A stretch of DNA of 64,000 bases, taken from the NCBI RefSeq assembly GCF_021462285.1, contig NZ_CP082787.1, forward strand, positions 4,030,001 to 4,094,000. Direction: 5' to 3'. Below are positions 25,789 through 34,875 of the stretch, piece after piece. The notes under the pieces were generated by a model, which did no database searches, was not told the DNA's origin, and was given only the letters and a program-made list of their open reading frames with translations. The translations under genes were made by a program, and so were the position numbers. The first letter of the stretch is position 1; each line of letters starts with the position of its first letter. This DNA is from Serratia entomophila. Lineage in GTDB: Bacteria > Pseudomonadota > Gammaproteobacteria > Enterobacterales > Enterobacteriaceae.

Positions 25789-26826
25789 TTATGAGTTGCC
25801 CACCGCCGCCCTGGCCTTCGCCGCGCTGCGGCGCACCGCCCGCCGCTGCCGGTAGTGGTTACGGAAGAATTTAATCGCCAAGACGGTTATCAATACCGCG
25901 CCCCACATCGCCAGGCTGAAGTGCGGGCTGACGTTCATCAGGTTCAGACCGGTAGAGATCACCTGCAATACGATCAACGCCAGCACCACGCCGCTGACCC
26001 GCCCGAAGCCGCCGAACGGATCGGTGCCGCCCAGGATGATCGCCAGCACCGTCAACAGCAGGTAAGAATCGCCGTAGCCCATGCGCGCCGAGTTGAAGCG
26101 CGCCATCATCACCAGCCCGGCAATGACGCACAGCAGGCTGGAGAGGCTGTAGATGGCGATCAGCACCCGGCGGGTGTTGACTCCGCTGAAGTGGGTGGCG
26201 TTGATATTGCTGCCGCTCATGTAGATGCATTTGCCGAGCCGGGTTTTCTGCAGAAACAGCGCCAGCAGTGCGGCGGTCAGCAGGAAAATCATCAGCGGCA
26301 CCGGGATGCCGAGCAGGCTTTCGGCGCCGATAAAGCGCACGATATCCGGCATGCCGCTCAGCGCCGCGCCGCGCGTCAGGTAGATGCCGATGCCGTTGAC
26401 GGTGGTCATGGTGGCCAGCGTCACCAGGATCGGGTGTGCGCCGACATAGGCCACCAGCGCGCCGGTCGCCGCGCCGATCAGCCCCCCCAACAGCATCGCC
26501 GCCGCCAGCGCCAATGCCAGCCACAGCGCCTGCAGCGCCAGCCCGGCGTCCGGCGGCAGAAAGCGGATCAACAGCCAGGCCATCAGCAGGCTGGTCAGGT
26601 TGGCGCTGGCGATAATGCACAGGTTCAGGCCGCCGCTGAGGATCGGGATGAACATCGCCAGCGTCAGCAGGCCCAGCTCCGGCAGCTGAAACGCCACGCT
26701 GGTGAAGGTGGCGGCGCTGAAGAAGCGCCCCGGCATCAGCAGGCTGAACGCCAGCACCACCGCCAGCAGCAGCGCCAACAGGCCGACGGCGGCGCCGTCC
26801 GGGCGAAATTTCAGGTTGTTGAACAT
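25789..26826 (-). CDS. Sugar ABC transporter permease 2 (RbsC-like)
   Basis: The 345-residue integral membrane protein of the BPD_transp_2 type has about ten helices. It carries the conserved cytoplasmic loop GRVSGVVLALIVLQVISTG preceded by ILGGTDPFGGFG, as in ribose-family permeases. It follows the other permease by ten bases and probably forms a heterodimeric channel with it. A basic C-terminal tail (NHYRQRRAVRRSAAKAR) is present. Confidence 0.9.
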   Translation of the reverse strand: MFNNLKFRPDGAAVGLLALLLAVVLAFSLLMPGRFFSAATFTSVAFQLPELGLLTLAMFIPILSGGLNLCIIASANLTSLLMAWLLIRFLPPDAGLALQALWLALALAAAMLLGGLIGAATGALVAYVGAHPILVTLATMTTVNGIGIYLTRGAALSGMPDIVRFIGAESLLGIPVPLMIFLLTAALLALFLQKTRLGKCIYMSGSNINATHFSGVNTRRVLIAIYSLSSLLCVIAGLVMMARFNSARMGYGDSYLLLTVLAIILGGTDPFGGFGRVSGVVLALIVLQVISTGLNLMNVSPHFSLAMWGAVLITVLAIKFFRNHYRQRRAVRRSAAKARAAVGNS

Positions 26827-26836
26827 CAGGCGCTCC

Positions 26837-27823
26837 TCAGGCGAAACCGACGTCGGTTTCTTTGCGTTTTTTGTAATGGGTGACGGTGATGGCCGCGACG
26901 ATCACCAGGCCAATCACGATATTCATGAAATAGTTGGAGACGCCGATCAGGTTGAGGCCGTTTTTCAGCACGCCGATCAGGAATACCCCCATCAGGGTAC
27001 CGATCACGCTGCCCTTGCCGCCGTTCAGGCTGGCGCCGCCCAGCACCGCCGCCGCCAGAACGTCCAGTTCGCCGCCCACCAGCGCGTTGGGCACCACTTC
27101 CCCCATGCGGTAGACCTGCACCAGCCCGCCAATCGCCGCCATCGCCCCCAGATAGCCATAGGCGAACAGGTGCAATAGCCCAACGCGAATGCCGATGCGC
27201 CGCGCCGATTCCTGATCGCCGCCGACGGCGAACAGCTGGCGGCCGAGGTGGGTTTTGTTCAGCAACAGCCAGGTCAGCAGCGCCACCGCCAGCATCACCA
27301 GCGTCGGCAGGCCGACCTGGTAGCTTTGCTCGCCCAGCTGGAACGGCAGCACGCTGCGCGGCAGCGTCCACCAGTCCGGCAGCGCATACAGGCTGCGGCC
27401 GTTGGTCAGCCACATCAGCATGCCGAACAGCAATGCCTGCATGCTGATGGTGACGATGATTGAAACGATGCGCAGGCAGTAGATCAGCAGCGCATTGACC
27501 ATCCCCAGCAGAACGCCGACCGCCAGCGCCAGCAGAATGCCGCCCGCCGGGCTGGCCAGTCCGTAGTGGGTCGCCAGGCTGGCGACCAGGTACTGCACGA
27601 CGGACGCCACTGCGGCGAAGGAAATATCGATGCCGCCGGTCACCAGCACCACGAACAGGCCGAGCGCGAAGATGCCGCTGACCGCATAGCTTTCGCTCAG
27701 GTCGAGCAGGTTCTGCACCGTCAAAAACTGCTCGCTGAGCAGTGAAAATACCGTGACCGTCAGCAGCAATACCCAGGCCAGATAGCCTTCATTGCCGCGC
27801 GGCCGCAGGCTGAATTTACGCAT
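26837..27823 (-). CDS. Sugar ABC transporter permease 1 (RbsC-like)
   Basis: This 328-residue BPD_transp_2 permease has a basic start (MRKFSLRPRGNEGYLAW). Typical motifs are GLFVVLVTGGIDISFAAVAS and AAVLGGASLNGGKGSVIGT. Its start overlaps the ATPase stop by eight bases. Together with the second permease, the RbsA-like ATPase and the binding protein it completes one importer. Confidence 0.9.
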   Translation of the reverse strand: MRKFSLRPRGNEGYLAWVLLLTVTVFSLLSEQFLTVQNLLDLSESYAVSGIFALGLFVVLVTGGIDISFAAVASVVQYLVASLATHYGLASPAGGILLALAVGVLLGMVNALLIYCLRIVSIIVTISMQALLFGMLMWLTNGRSLYALPDWWTLPRSVLPFQLGEQSYQVGLPTLVMLAVALLTWLLLNKTHLGRQLFAVGGDQESARRIGIRVGLLHLFAYGYLGAMAAIGGLVQVYRMGEVVPNALVGGELDVLAAAVLGGASLNGGKGSVIGTLMGVFLIGVLKNGLNLIGVSNYFMNIVIGLVIVAAITVTHYKKRKETDVGFA

Positions 27824-29333
27824 TTACCGCCTCCGCAAGCTGTTGCTGGCTGACCTGTCCGGGCCGGTATTCGCCGACCACGCTGCCGCCGCTGAAGTGC
27901 AGCACCCGGTCGCAGTTGTAATACACCTCCGGCACCTCGTCGGAGATCAGCACGATGGCGATCCCCTCCTGCGCCAGCAGATGGATCAGCTGATAAATGC
28001 TGGCCTTGGCGCCGACGTCGACGCCGACGGTGGGCGAATCGAGGATCAGGATCCGCGGCTGGGTCAGCACCCACTTGGCCAGCACGATCTTTTGCTGATT
28101 GCCCCCCGACAGCGTTGAGATCGCCTGTTCGGGATCCGCCACCCGCACGCCGAGCCGCTCGATCCACTGCGCCACGATGCGGTTCTTGCGGTAGTCGTCG
28201 ATCAGGCGAAAACGGCCGCGCAGCTGGTCGAGAATGGTCAATACGGTGTTGTCCGCCACCGACTGTTGCAGCACCAGCCCCAGCGTCAGGCGATCCTCCG
28301 AGACATAGCCGATGCCCGATTTGATCGCATCCTCATGGCTGCGAAAGCGCACCGGCTTGCTGTCGAGGTAGATTTTGCCGCTGTCGGGCCGGGTCATGCC
28401 GAACAGGCTCAGCGCCAGTTCGGTGCGGCCGGAGCCCAGCAGCCCGCACAGGCCGAGCACTTCGCCCTGGTGCAGCCGGAAGCTGACGTCGCGATACTGC
28501 CCGCCGCGGCTGAGCCGCTCCACTTCCAGCATCACCCGTTCGGGGTTCAGATTCGGCGCCTTCAGCTGATAATCCAGCTTCAGGCCGGTCATCAGCTCGG
28601 TCAGCCGCTCACTGGTAATCTCCGCCGCCGGCCAGGTGCCGATCTTGTTGCCGTCGCGGATCACCGTGACGCGATCCGAGATCTCCAGCACTTCATCCAG
28701 CCGGTGGCTGACGAACACCACGCAAATGCCTTTCTCTTTCAGGTAGTTCACCGTGCGCAGCAGCTGGTTCACCTCGGTGCGCGTCAGCGAGGCGGTGGGC
28801 TCATCCATGATAACCAGCCGCGCTTGCGCCACCAGCGCGCGGCAAATCGCCACCTGTTGGCGCTGGGCAATCGGCAGTTCCTCCACCCGGCGGTCCAGAT
28901 CCAGATTGAAATTCAGCTCGCTCAGCAGGCGTTCGGCGGTGCGCCGCAGCCGCGCCGGGCGATACCAGCCCAGCAGGCCGCGCAGGTTGTGCTCGAAGGC
29001 AATGTTTTCCGCCACCGTCAGGTTGGGAAACAGCGACAGATCCTGATAGATAACCTGAATGCCGAAGCCGCGCGCCTGTTCCGGCGAAAGCCGGCTGAAG
29101 CGCCGCTCGCCCAGGGTGATGCGGCTGCCGGCATCCGGCTGATAGACGCCGGCAATCGCCTTGATCAGCGTGCTCTTGCCGCAGCCGTTGGTGCCGGCCA
29201 GGCAGTGCACTTCGCCCGGCATCAGCGCCAGCGAAATATCGTTCAGCGCCCGCTGGCCGCCAAAGGTCATCGACAGATGCTGCAGTTCAATCAGCGGGGC
29301 GCCCTGCGCCGCCGTCATCCCGGAGATAGCCAT
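27816..29333 (-). CDS. Sugar ABC transporter ATP-binding protein (double NBD)
   Basis: The protein has about 505 residues from the ATG at 29333 (GGGG eight bases upstream); a GTG at 29339 overlaps the binding-protein stop. It has two fused ABC domains as in RbsA/AlsA. The first carries GTNGCGKSTL and VIMDEPTASLT. The second carries GLLGSGRTELAL, signature TLSGGNQQKIVLAKW and LILDSPTVGVDVGAK. The second Walker A is atypical (GSGRTE), normal for this family. It energises import by the flanking permeases. Confidence 0.93.
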   Translation of the reverse strand: MAISGMTAAQGAPLIELQHLSMTFGGQRALNDISLALMPGEVHCLAGTNGCGKSTLIKAIAGVYQPDAGSRITLGERRFSRLSPEQARGFGIQVIYQDLSLFPNLTVAENIAFEHNLRGLLGWYRPARLRRTAERLLSELNFNLDLDRRVEELPIAQRQQVAICRALVAQARLVIMDEPTASLTRTEVNQLLRTVNYLKEKGICVVFVSHRLDEVLEISDRVTVIRDGNKIGTWPAAEITSERLTELMTGLKLDYQLKAPNLNPERVMLEVERLSRGGQYRDVSFRLHQGEVLGLCGLLGSGRTELALSLFGMTRPDSGKIYLDSKPVRFRSHEDAIKSGIGYVSEDRLTLGLVLQQSVADNTVLTILDQLRGRFRLIDDYRKNRIVAQWIERLGVRVADPEQAISTLSGGNQQKIVLAKWVLTQPRILILDSPTVGVDVGAKASIYQLIHLLAQEGIAIVLISDEVPEVYYNCDRVLHFSGGSVVGEYRPGQVSQQQLAEAVNA

Positions 29334-29335
29334 AG

Positions 29336-30319
29336 TCACAGCCCCATCTTCACCAGCTTCGGCAGGTTTTGTTGGTCCAGGCTTTCGGTGGCGTTGCCGA
29401 GAATGGTGCGCTGCCGCTCATCCACCTGCACCTTGCCCATGCCTTCGATGCTCATGCCGTCGGTTATCTTTTCGCCCTTGCTCATCATGTCGGCGATGCG
29501 CACAAACACCTCGCCGGCTACCATCGGGTTCCAGATATAGCCGCCCCTGATGGCGCCGCGGTTGACCAGCGAAGCGCCCTGGCCCGGGCTGAACGGCCCG
29601 ATCACGCAGATATCCTTGCTCTTGCCGCGGTTGAGCACCGCGCGCCCGGCGCCGATTGGCCCCTGCGAACCGAAGGCCAGCACGCCCTTCAGGTCCGGAT
29701 ATTTGGCCATCAGATCGTTGGTGGTGCGCACGCTGTCATCCAGCGATTCGCCCACGCCGAACTTGTCGCCCACCAGCTGCATGTGCGGGTAGTGCTGTTT
29801 CTGGTAGTTAATCGCCGAGTCCGACCAGGTGATATGCAGCGGCACCGTCAGGCTGCCGACGTACACCGCATATTTGCCCTGTTCCTTCATGCAGGCGGCC
29901 AGCGCTTTCATATGGTTGACCCCGTGCTGGCCGGCATCGACCAGCTCAAAGTCCCAGTCGGCGTATTTCTGCCCGGGGGATTCATGCACGATCACCTTGA
30001 TGCCGGCCTCCTTCGCGCGTTTCAGCACCGGCTCCAGCACCCGGGCGTCGTTCGGCACCACGCCGATGATGTCCACCTTTTGGGCGATCAAATCTTCGAT
30101 GGCGCGCACCTGCAGCGCCGGATCCGCCGCCGTCGGGCCGACCATCCAGGCATCGATGCCGCGCCTGGCGCCTTCGCTCTTGATGCCGGCCTCCATGGCG
30201 TTGAACCAGGGGATACCGCCGATTTTCACCACCACGCCCATTTTGACTTTGTCCGCCGCCTGCGCAGACAGCGACAGCAGCAGCGAGGCAAACAAACCGG
30301 CCAGTACGGATTTTTTCAT
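29336..30319 (-). CDS. Periplasmic sugar-binding protein
   Basis: The 327-residue protein has a signal peptide ending at about residue 21 (LLLSLSAQA-ADKV). The mature part is a type-I periplasmic-binding fold of the ribose/autoinducer-2 group (Peripla_BP_4): VKIGGIPWFNAMEAGIKSEG, then IEDLIAQKVDIIGVVPND. It delivers the sugar to the importer encoded downstream. The gene lies 57 bases after the DeoR regulator. The ligand is unknown, with allulose, allose or ribose as candidates. Confidence 0.88.
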   Translation of the reverse strand: MKKSVLAGLFASLLLSLSAQAADKVKMGVVVKIGGIPWFNAMEAGIKSEGARRGIDAWMVGPTAADPALQVRAIEDLIAQKVDIIGVVPNDARVLEPVLKRAKEAGIKVIVHESPGQKYADWDFELVDAGQHGVNHMKALAACMKEQGKYAVYVGSLTVPLHITWSDSAINYQKQHYPHMQLVGDKFGVGESLDDSVRTTNDLMAKYPDLKGVLAFGSQGPIGAGRAVLNRGKSKDICVIGPFSPGQGASLVNRGAIRGGYIWNPMVAGEVFVRIADMMSKGEKITDGMSIEGMGKVQVDERQRTILGNATESLDQQNLPKLVKMGL

Positions 30320-30375
30320 TGTTCTATCTCCACGAGTGTTAGCTGTAATTAACTGCTTTCATTCATTGTTATGCG

Positions 30376-31194
30376 TTATCTCGCCGGTTTTTTGGCGGCG
30401 GGCGAAACCTCAATCACGTCAACGTTGTTCCACGCCAGCTCCTGGCGGAATTCGTCGTCGCTGAGACGATCGGTGATCAGGGTGTCTATCTCCCGGTAGT
30501 GGCAGATGCGGGCGAAAGAGCGACGGCCGAACTTGCTGCTGTCCACCAGCAAAAACTTGCGTTCGGAGGCCAGCAGCATCTGCTGCTTGAGCCGCGCATG
30601 GTGTTCGTTGCTCTCGCGAATGCCGCCGTCCTGGCAGATGCCGTGGCAGGAGAAAAACAGCTTGTTGATAACGAACTCCTTCAGCATCTGCTCCGCCAGC
30701 ACGCCGATAAAATCCTCGTACTTGGCGGAATACTCCCCGCCCAATCCGATGGTGCGCACGTTGGCCTTGCAGGCCAGCGTCTGGATGATGTGCAGCGAAT
30801 TGGTCAACACCACCAGCGAGATGTCCGGCAACTGCCGGGCCAGGAACCAACTGCTGGAGCTGCTGTCCAGCAGCAGGCAATCGCCCGGCGCGATGAAATC
30901 CAACGCGCGCTTGGCGATGCGCGTTTTCTGATCGGGCGCATCGTTGCTGCGCTGGCGAAAAGATTCGCCCTGATCGATCTCCGCCGGCACATACGCCTTT
31001 TCCACCGGCGGTTGTTCGACAAACACCGCCCCGCCGTGGCTGCGCAACAGCAGGCCGCGCCGTTCCAGCAGGGCCAAATCACGCCGCGCCGTCTCGATCG
31101 AGATGTGGCACAGCTGCGCCACCTCCTGCACCATGACGCGGCCGCGCTGGCTCAAGACTTCGGCGATAAAGCGATGACGTTCTACAGGCAGCAT
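30376..31194 (-). CDS. DeoR-family transcriptional regulator
   Basis: The 272-residue regulator starts at an ATG with AGGAGGAG nearby. The N-terminal helix-turn-helix (RGRVMVQEVAQLCHISIETARRDL) is followed by the sugar-phosphate-isomerase-like effector domain (about 80-250). That domain carries LLDSSSSSWFLA and a late LLVDSSKFGRRSFA, as in DeoR-type repressors that respond to phosphorylated sugars. It is the first gene of the eight-gene operon, so it should control its own expression. Confidence 0.92.
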   Translation of the reverse strand: MLPVERHRFIAEVLSQRGRVMVQEVAQLCHISIETARRDLALLERRGLLLRSHGGAVFVEQPPVEKAYVPAEIDQGESFRQRSNDAPDQKTRIAKRALDFIAPGDCLLLDSSSSSWFLARQLPDISLVVLTNSLHIIQTLACKANVRTIGLGGEYSAKYEDFIGVLAEQMLKEFVINKLFFSCHGICQDGGIRESNEHHARLKQQMLLASERKFLLVDSSKFGRRSFARICHYREIDTLITDRLSDDEFRQELAWNNVDVIEVSPAAKKPAR

Positions 31195-31506
31195 GTTTCT
31201 TCTCTCCTCCTCGACGGTAATTACGATAGCGATTCACCGCGCCAGGTTTTGCGCCCTGACGCAAAGCGAAGCGCGCCGCGATCGCTCAACGATTGCGGTG
31301 TGATAGTTGTCAAAAAAATTGGAGGGGAAATGAAATGGATAATTATGAAACTGTGGCCTGGCAGGCAGTTCTGCCCAGATCGCACGGCAAATAGACAGCG
31401 GGGAAATCGCAAACGGTCACAATTCCACGCCGCGGCGAGTGACCGTTAATGACCGTTTATGCGGTTTTGACCGAACGCCGGGCGCAGCCGCCGCCCGGCA
31501 CCGGTT
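31195..31506. promoter_or_regulatory. Control region upstream of the sugar operon
   Basis: This 312-base gap lies between the MHS transporter stop and the regulator start. It contains TGACCG repeats: AACGGTCAC (31412-31420) inverted against GTGACCGTT (31439-31447), a second TGACCGTT ten bases on (31450-31457) and TGACCG at 31468-31473. A minus-strand TTGACA is near 31310. A 39-codon plus-strand ORF with GGAGG (31330-31449) is also present but unsupported by family. Confidence 0.5.
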
Positions 31507-32829
31507 TTACAACGGCTTATGCGCCGTTTCGCGCGCGGCCAAAACCGCCCACAGCGTAATCAGCAGCGCCACCACCACGTAGGCCGAGATCGCCAGCGTG
31601 CTGTTATAGGACTTGAACAGCGACGCAATGATCAACGGTGCGAAACCGCCGCCCAGGATCCCCGCCAGCGTATAGGCCAGCGATGACCCGGCATAGCGCA
31701 CCCGGGTCGGGAACTGTTCGGTGATAAACGCCGCCTGCGGGCCGTACATCGCGGCGTGGATCAGCAGGCCGACCACCACCGCCGTGCAAATCAGCACCGG
31801 CTGCGTGCTGTCGAGCAGCACGAAGAACGCGAAGGCCCAGATTATCGCCGCCAGCGCCCCGCCGATATACACCGGACGACGGCCGAAGCGATCGGACAAC
31901 GCGCCGAACATCGGCACGGTAATGGCGTTGCCGATCGCCCCCAGCATGGTGGCGGCCAGCGCCAGCGGGCGCGGCAGATTCAGTACGCTAGTGACGTAGG
32001 TCAGGGTGAACACCACCACCAATGCATAGAGCACGTCGGAGCCGATGCGCGAACCGCCGGCGATCAGCAACGGGCGCATATGCCTGGTGAATACCTCGCG
32101 GATCGGCGCCTGGGTAACGTCTTTCGACGCCTCCAGCTGCAGAAACGCCGGGGTCTCGCCCACGCCGCGACGCAGCCACAGGCCGAAGATCACCAGCACC
32201 AGGCTGAGCAGGAACGGAATGCGCCAGCCCCACTGCTGGAAATCATCCGCCGACATCGCCACCGTCACCAGCGTGATCAAGCCGGTGCCTATCAGCGTAC
32301 CGCAGGAAGGCCCCACCTGCGCAAAGGAGGCGTTGCGCCCGCGCTGATGCGGTTTGCCGTGCTCCATCGACAGCAGCACCGCCCCTGCCCACTCGCCGCC
32401 CAGCGCGATGCCCTGAATAAAGCGCAGCGTCACCAGCAGCAGCGGGCTCCAGATGCCCCAGCTGGCGTAACCCGGCAGCAGCCCCATCAGCGCCGTGGTT
32501 ACCCCCATGATCACCAGGGTGGTGACCAACACGAAACGCCGGCCCAGCACGTCGCCGAGATGGCCGAACAGGATGCCGCCGATTGGCCGCGAGACGTAGC
32601 CGACCGCGTAGGTGGAAAAGGCCAGAATGGTGCCCACCAGCGGATCGAACGACGGGAAGAATACGTGGTTGAAAATCAACGCCGCCATGATGTTATAAAC
32701 GGTGAAGTCATACCATTCCAGCGCGGTGCCGATCGAGCTGGCCGCGGCCAGTTTGCCGGTATTCGGCGGGTTGGCGGTCGGCGCTTTGACCGACGGGACA
32801 ATTGGCGTTTCAGTGGTGGATGCGCTCAT
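31507..32829 (-). CDS. MFS transporter, metabolite:H+ symporter (MHS) family
   Basis: The 440-residue protein has twelve predicted helices. The start of the first helix, SIGTALEWYDFTVYNIMAAL, and FGHLGDVLGRRFVL are typical of the MHS family (ProP, citrate, shikimate, ketoglutarate transporters). The start overlaps the stop of the DUF4286-like gene by four bases, so it belongs to the amidase/DUF2848 operon. It probably imports that operon's carboxylate or amide substrate. Confidence 0.9.
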   Translation of the reverse strand: MSASTTETPIVPSVKAPTANPPNTGKLAAASSIGTALEWYDFTVYNIMAALIFNHVFFPSFDPLVGTILAFSTYAVGYVSRPIGGILFGHLGDVLGRRFVLVTTLVIMGVTTALMGLLPGYASWGIWSPLLLVTLRFIQGIALGGEWAGAVLLSMEHGKPHQRGRNASFAQVGPSCGTLIGTGLITLVTVAMSADDFQQWGWRIPFLLSLVLVIFGLWLRRGVGETPAFLQLEASKDVTQAPIREVFTRHMRPLLIAGGSRIGSDVLYALVVVFTLTYVTSVLNLPRPLALAATMLGAIGNAITVPMFGALSDRFGRRPVYIGGALAAIIWAFAFFVLLDSTQPVLICTAVVVGLLIHAAMYGPQAAFITEQFPTRVRYAGSSLAYTLAGILGGGFAPLIIASLFKSYNSTLAISAYVVVALLITLWAVLAARETAHKPL

Positions 32830-33479
32830 GATGTCAGCTCCTGTACGGTCAGTTGCCAGCCAAGGGCGTAATGCCAGGCCTCGCCGGCGGGGGTTTTCAA
32901 CGCGCGGCAGGCCAGCTCAGTCAGGCGTTGGCCCGCCTCGGCGTTGCTGCTTTCGATCAACAGCATCGGCAGCAGCTGGCGGTTCTCGCGGGATTCTTTC
33001 GGCAGCGGCGAGCTGAGTTCGGCGTCCGGCGTCAACAGGCTGCTGCGCACAAAGCCCGGCTGTTCGGCCAGCCGTGCGCCCAGGGCGGTGGCGCAGGCGC
33101 GCAGCGCATCCGGCTCCGCCGGCGCCAGGGTGATGATGCTCAGATGGCTGCCGCTGCCCTGGCCGGTAACGGCCTCGACCGCACATACCCGGCGCATCGG
33201 GTTGCGCATCTTGCCCAGGCTGGCCACCGACCACGGCGTCTGGTGCTGGAAGGCGGCGCGGTAAGCTTCGGTGGTGAAGCTGGCCAGCGATTCGGTTTTA
33301 TACAGCCCCAGATATTTACGCCCGCCCTGCAGCGCCTGATAGCGAGTGCCGGATAAAAAACCGGGCACCCGCACCCGTTCTTCGACGTGCTCGCGGTCGT
33401 ACCACTGATTGAAATCCGCCTCGTCCTGCGCGGCGACATCTGTTGCGACAAACAGCATTCCGTTCGGGGAACCGGTCAT
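32826..33479 (-). CDS. DUF4286-like tandem dimeric alpha-beta barrel protein
   Basis: The 217-residue protein is not recognised as an enzyme. The N-terminal half (LFVATDVAAQDEADFNQWYD, then HVEERVRVPGFLSGTRYQ) has the pattern of DUF4286/EthD-like ferredoxin folds, and a second similar half seems to follow. Such proteins often act on small aromatic or polyketide-like molecules. It lies between the amidase (13-base gap) and the MHS transporter (4-base overlap). Confidence 0.6.
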   Translation of the reverse strand: MTGSPNGMLFVATDVAAQDEADFNQWYDREHVEERVRVPGFLSGTRYQALQGGRKYLGLYKTESLASFTTEAYRAAFQHQTPWSVASLGKMRNPMRRVCAVEAVTGQGSGSHLSIITLAPAEPDALRACATALGARLAEQPGFVRSSLLTPDAELSSPLPKESRENRQLLPMLLIESSNAEAGQRLTELACRALKTPAGEAWHYALGWQLTVQELTS

Positions 33480-33492
33480 GGGGACTCTCCTG

Positions 33493-34875
33493 TTAGCTAA
33501 ATAAGGCGGGATGCCCGCCGGTCAATGACGCGCCCGCCAGGCAGCGTTCGACGGCCTGCGCCCAACCCAGCAGCGCCTCGTCCTGCATCGACAGCCCGGC
33601 CAGCATCAGGCCGACCGGCGCCGCGCCCGGCCGTTGGCAGGGCAAAGACAGCGCACAGCCGTCAAGGAAGTTAATGATTGAAGGATTGCGCAGCGCCAGA
33701 CCGTTGCTGCGGAAATAGGCCTCTTCGCTTGCCTCCAGTTCGGCGATGGCCGGCGCAATCAGCGGCGCTGTCGGCATCAGCAGGGCGTCATAGCCTTGCA
33801 TCGCCGCCGCCACCCGTTGCTGCCAATCGGCGCGTTGCTGCCGCAGCTGTTGCAAATCCTGTTCCCCCAGCGGCTGGCCACGGCGGATGCGCGACAGCAC
33901 GCGCGAGTCATAGTCATCGGCCCGTTCGGCAATCAGCGCCCGATGCCAGCGCCAGGACTCCAGCGCGGTGAAGCCGCCGCCGGCGTTGAACGCCGCCAGT
34001 TCGGCGAGCTCCGCCAAAGGAATCGGCTCGATCTGCGCGCCGGCGCGCGCCAGCCGCTGCAAGGCGAGCTGGAATGCCTCGGCGACCTGCGGCTGCAATT
34101 CATCCAGCACCAGCGTCTGCGGCACCGCAAAGCGCGCCTGTTCCAACGTTTTTGTTGGCGGCTGCAGCGGGCTGTCGGCAATCAGCGCGTCCAGCGCCAG
34201 GCAACCGGCGACGCTGTGGGCGATCACGCCGATCGAATCCAGCGACGGCGACAGCGGCAGCAGACCGCCGTCGTTGATGCGCCGGGCCGTAGGTTTGAAG
34301 CCGGTCAGCCCGCAGAAGGCGGCAGGGATGCGCACCGAACCGCCGGTATCGCTGCCGATGGCGCCAAAGCACATGCCATCGGCCACCGCCACCGCAGCCC
34401 CAGAAGAGGAACCGCCCGGAATGCGGCCCACACCGCGATCCCAGGGATTCGCCGGGGTGCCGTAATGCGGATTGATGCCCAGCCCGGAGTAAGCGAATTC
34501 GGTCATATTGGTTTTACCGATCACCACCGCTCCCGCCTGCAACAGGCGTTCCACTATCGCGGCATGGCGATCCGCCTTTGGCGCTGCGGCCAGCACCTGC
34601 GAGCCGGCGGCGGTGGGTTCGCCGGCGACGTCGAACAGGTCTTTGACCGAGACCGGCACGCCATCCAGCGCCGACAGCGGCTTGCCTTCCGCGCGCCGCC
34701 GATCGGCAGCCTGCGCCTGACGCAGCGCCCACTCGCCATAAACCCGAGTGAAAGCACGCACGCCTTCACCCCGTTCATCAGCTATCTGCGCCAGCGCGGC
34801 GGCCGTCAACTGCACCGCGGTCAGTTCGCCCTTGGCCAGCGCCGCGGCGGCCTGTTCCAGAGTCAGCCTATTCAT
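33493..34875 (-). CDS. Amidase signature family hydrolase
   Basis: The 460-residue enzyme shows the amidase catalytic triad: Lys in GVPVSVKDLFDVAG, then the cis-Ser and nucleophile Ser in GGSSSGAAVAVADG and GSDTGGSVRIPAAFCG. Family members include glutamyl-tRNA amidotransferase A and allophanate, indoleacetamide and biuret hydrolases. The operon context (DUF2848, MHS transporter, GntR) argues for a catabolic amidase. GatA is excluded because gatB and gatC are not present. Its stop/start overlaps the DUF2848 gene by one base. Confidence 0.88.
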   Translation of the reverse strand: MNRLTLEQAAAALAKGELTAVQLTAAALAQIADERGEGVRAFTRVYGEWALRQAQAADRRRAEGKPLSALDGVPVSVKDLFDVAGEPTAAGSQVLAAAPKADRHAAIVERLLQAGAVVIGKTNMTEFAYSGLGINPHYGTPANPWDRGVGRIPGGSSSGAAVAVADGMCFGAIGSDTGGSVRIPAAFCGLTGFKPTARRINDGGLLPLSPSLDSIGVIAHSVAGCLALDALIADSPLQPPTKTLEQARFAVPQTLVLDELQPQVAEAFQLALQRLARAGAQIEPIPLAELAELAAFNAGGGFTALESWRWHRALIAERADDYDSRVLSRIRRGQPLGEQDLQQLRQQRADWQQRVAAAMQGYDALLMPTAPLIAPAIAELEASEEAYFRSNGLALRNPSIINFLDGCALSLPCQRPGAAPVGLMLAGLSMQDEALLGWAQAVERCLAGASLTGGHPALFS

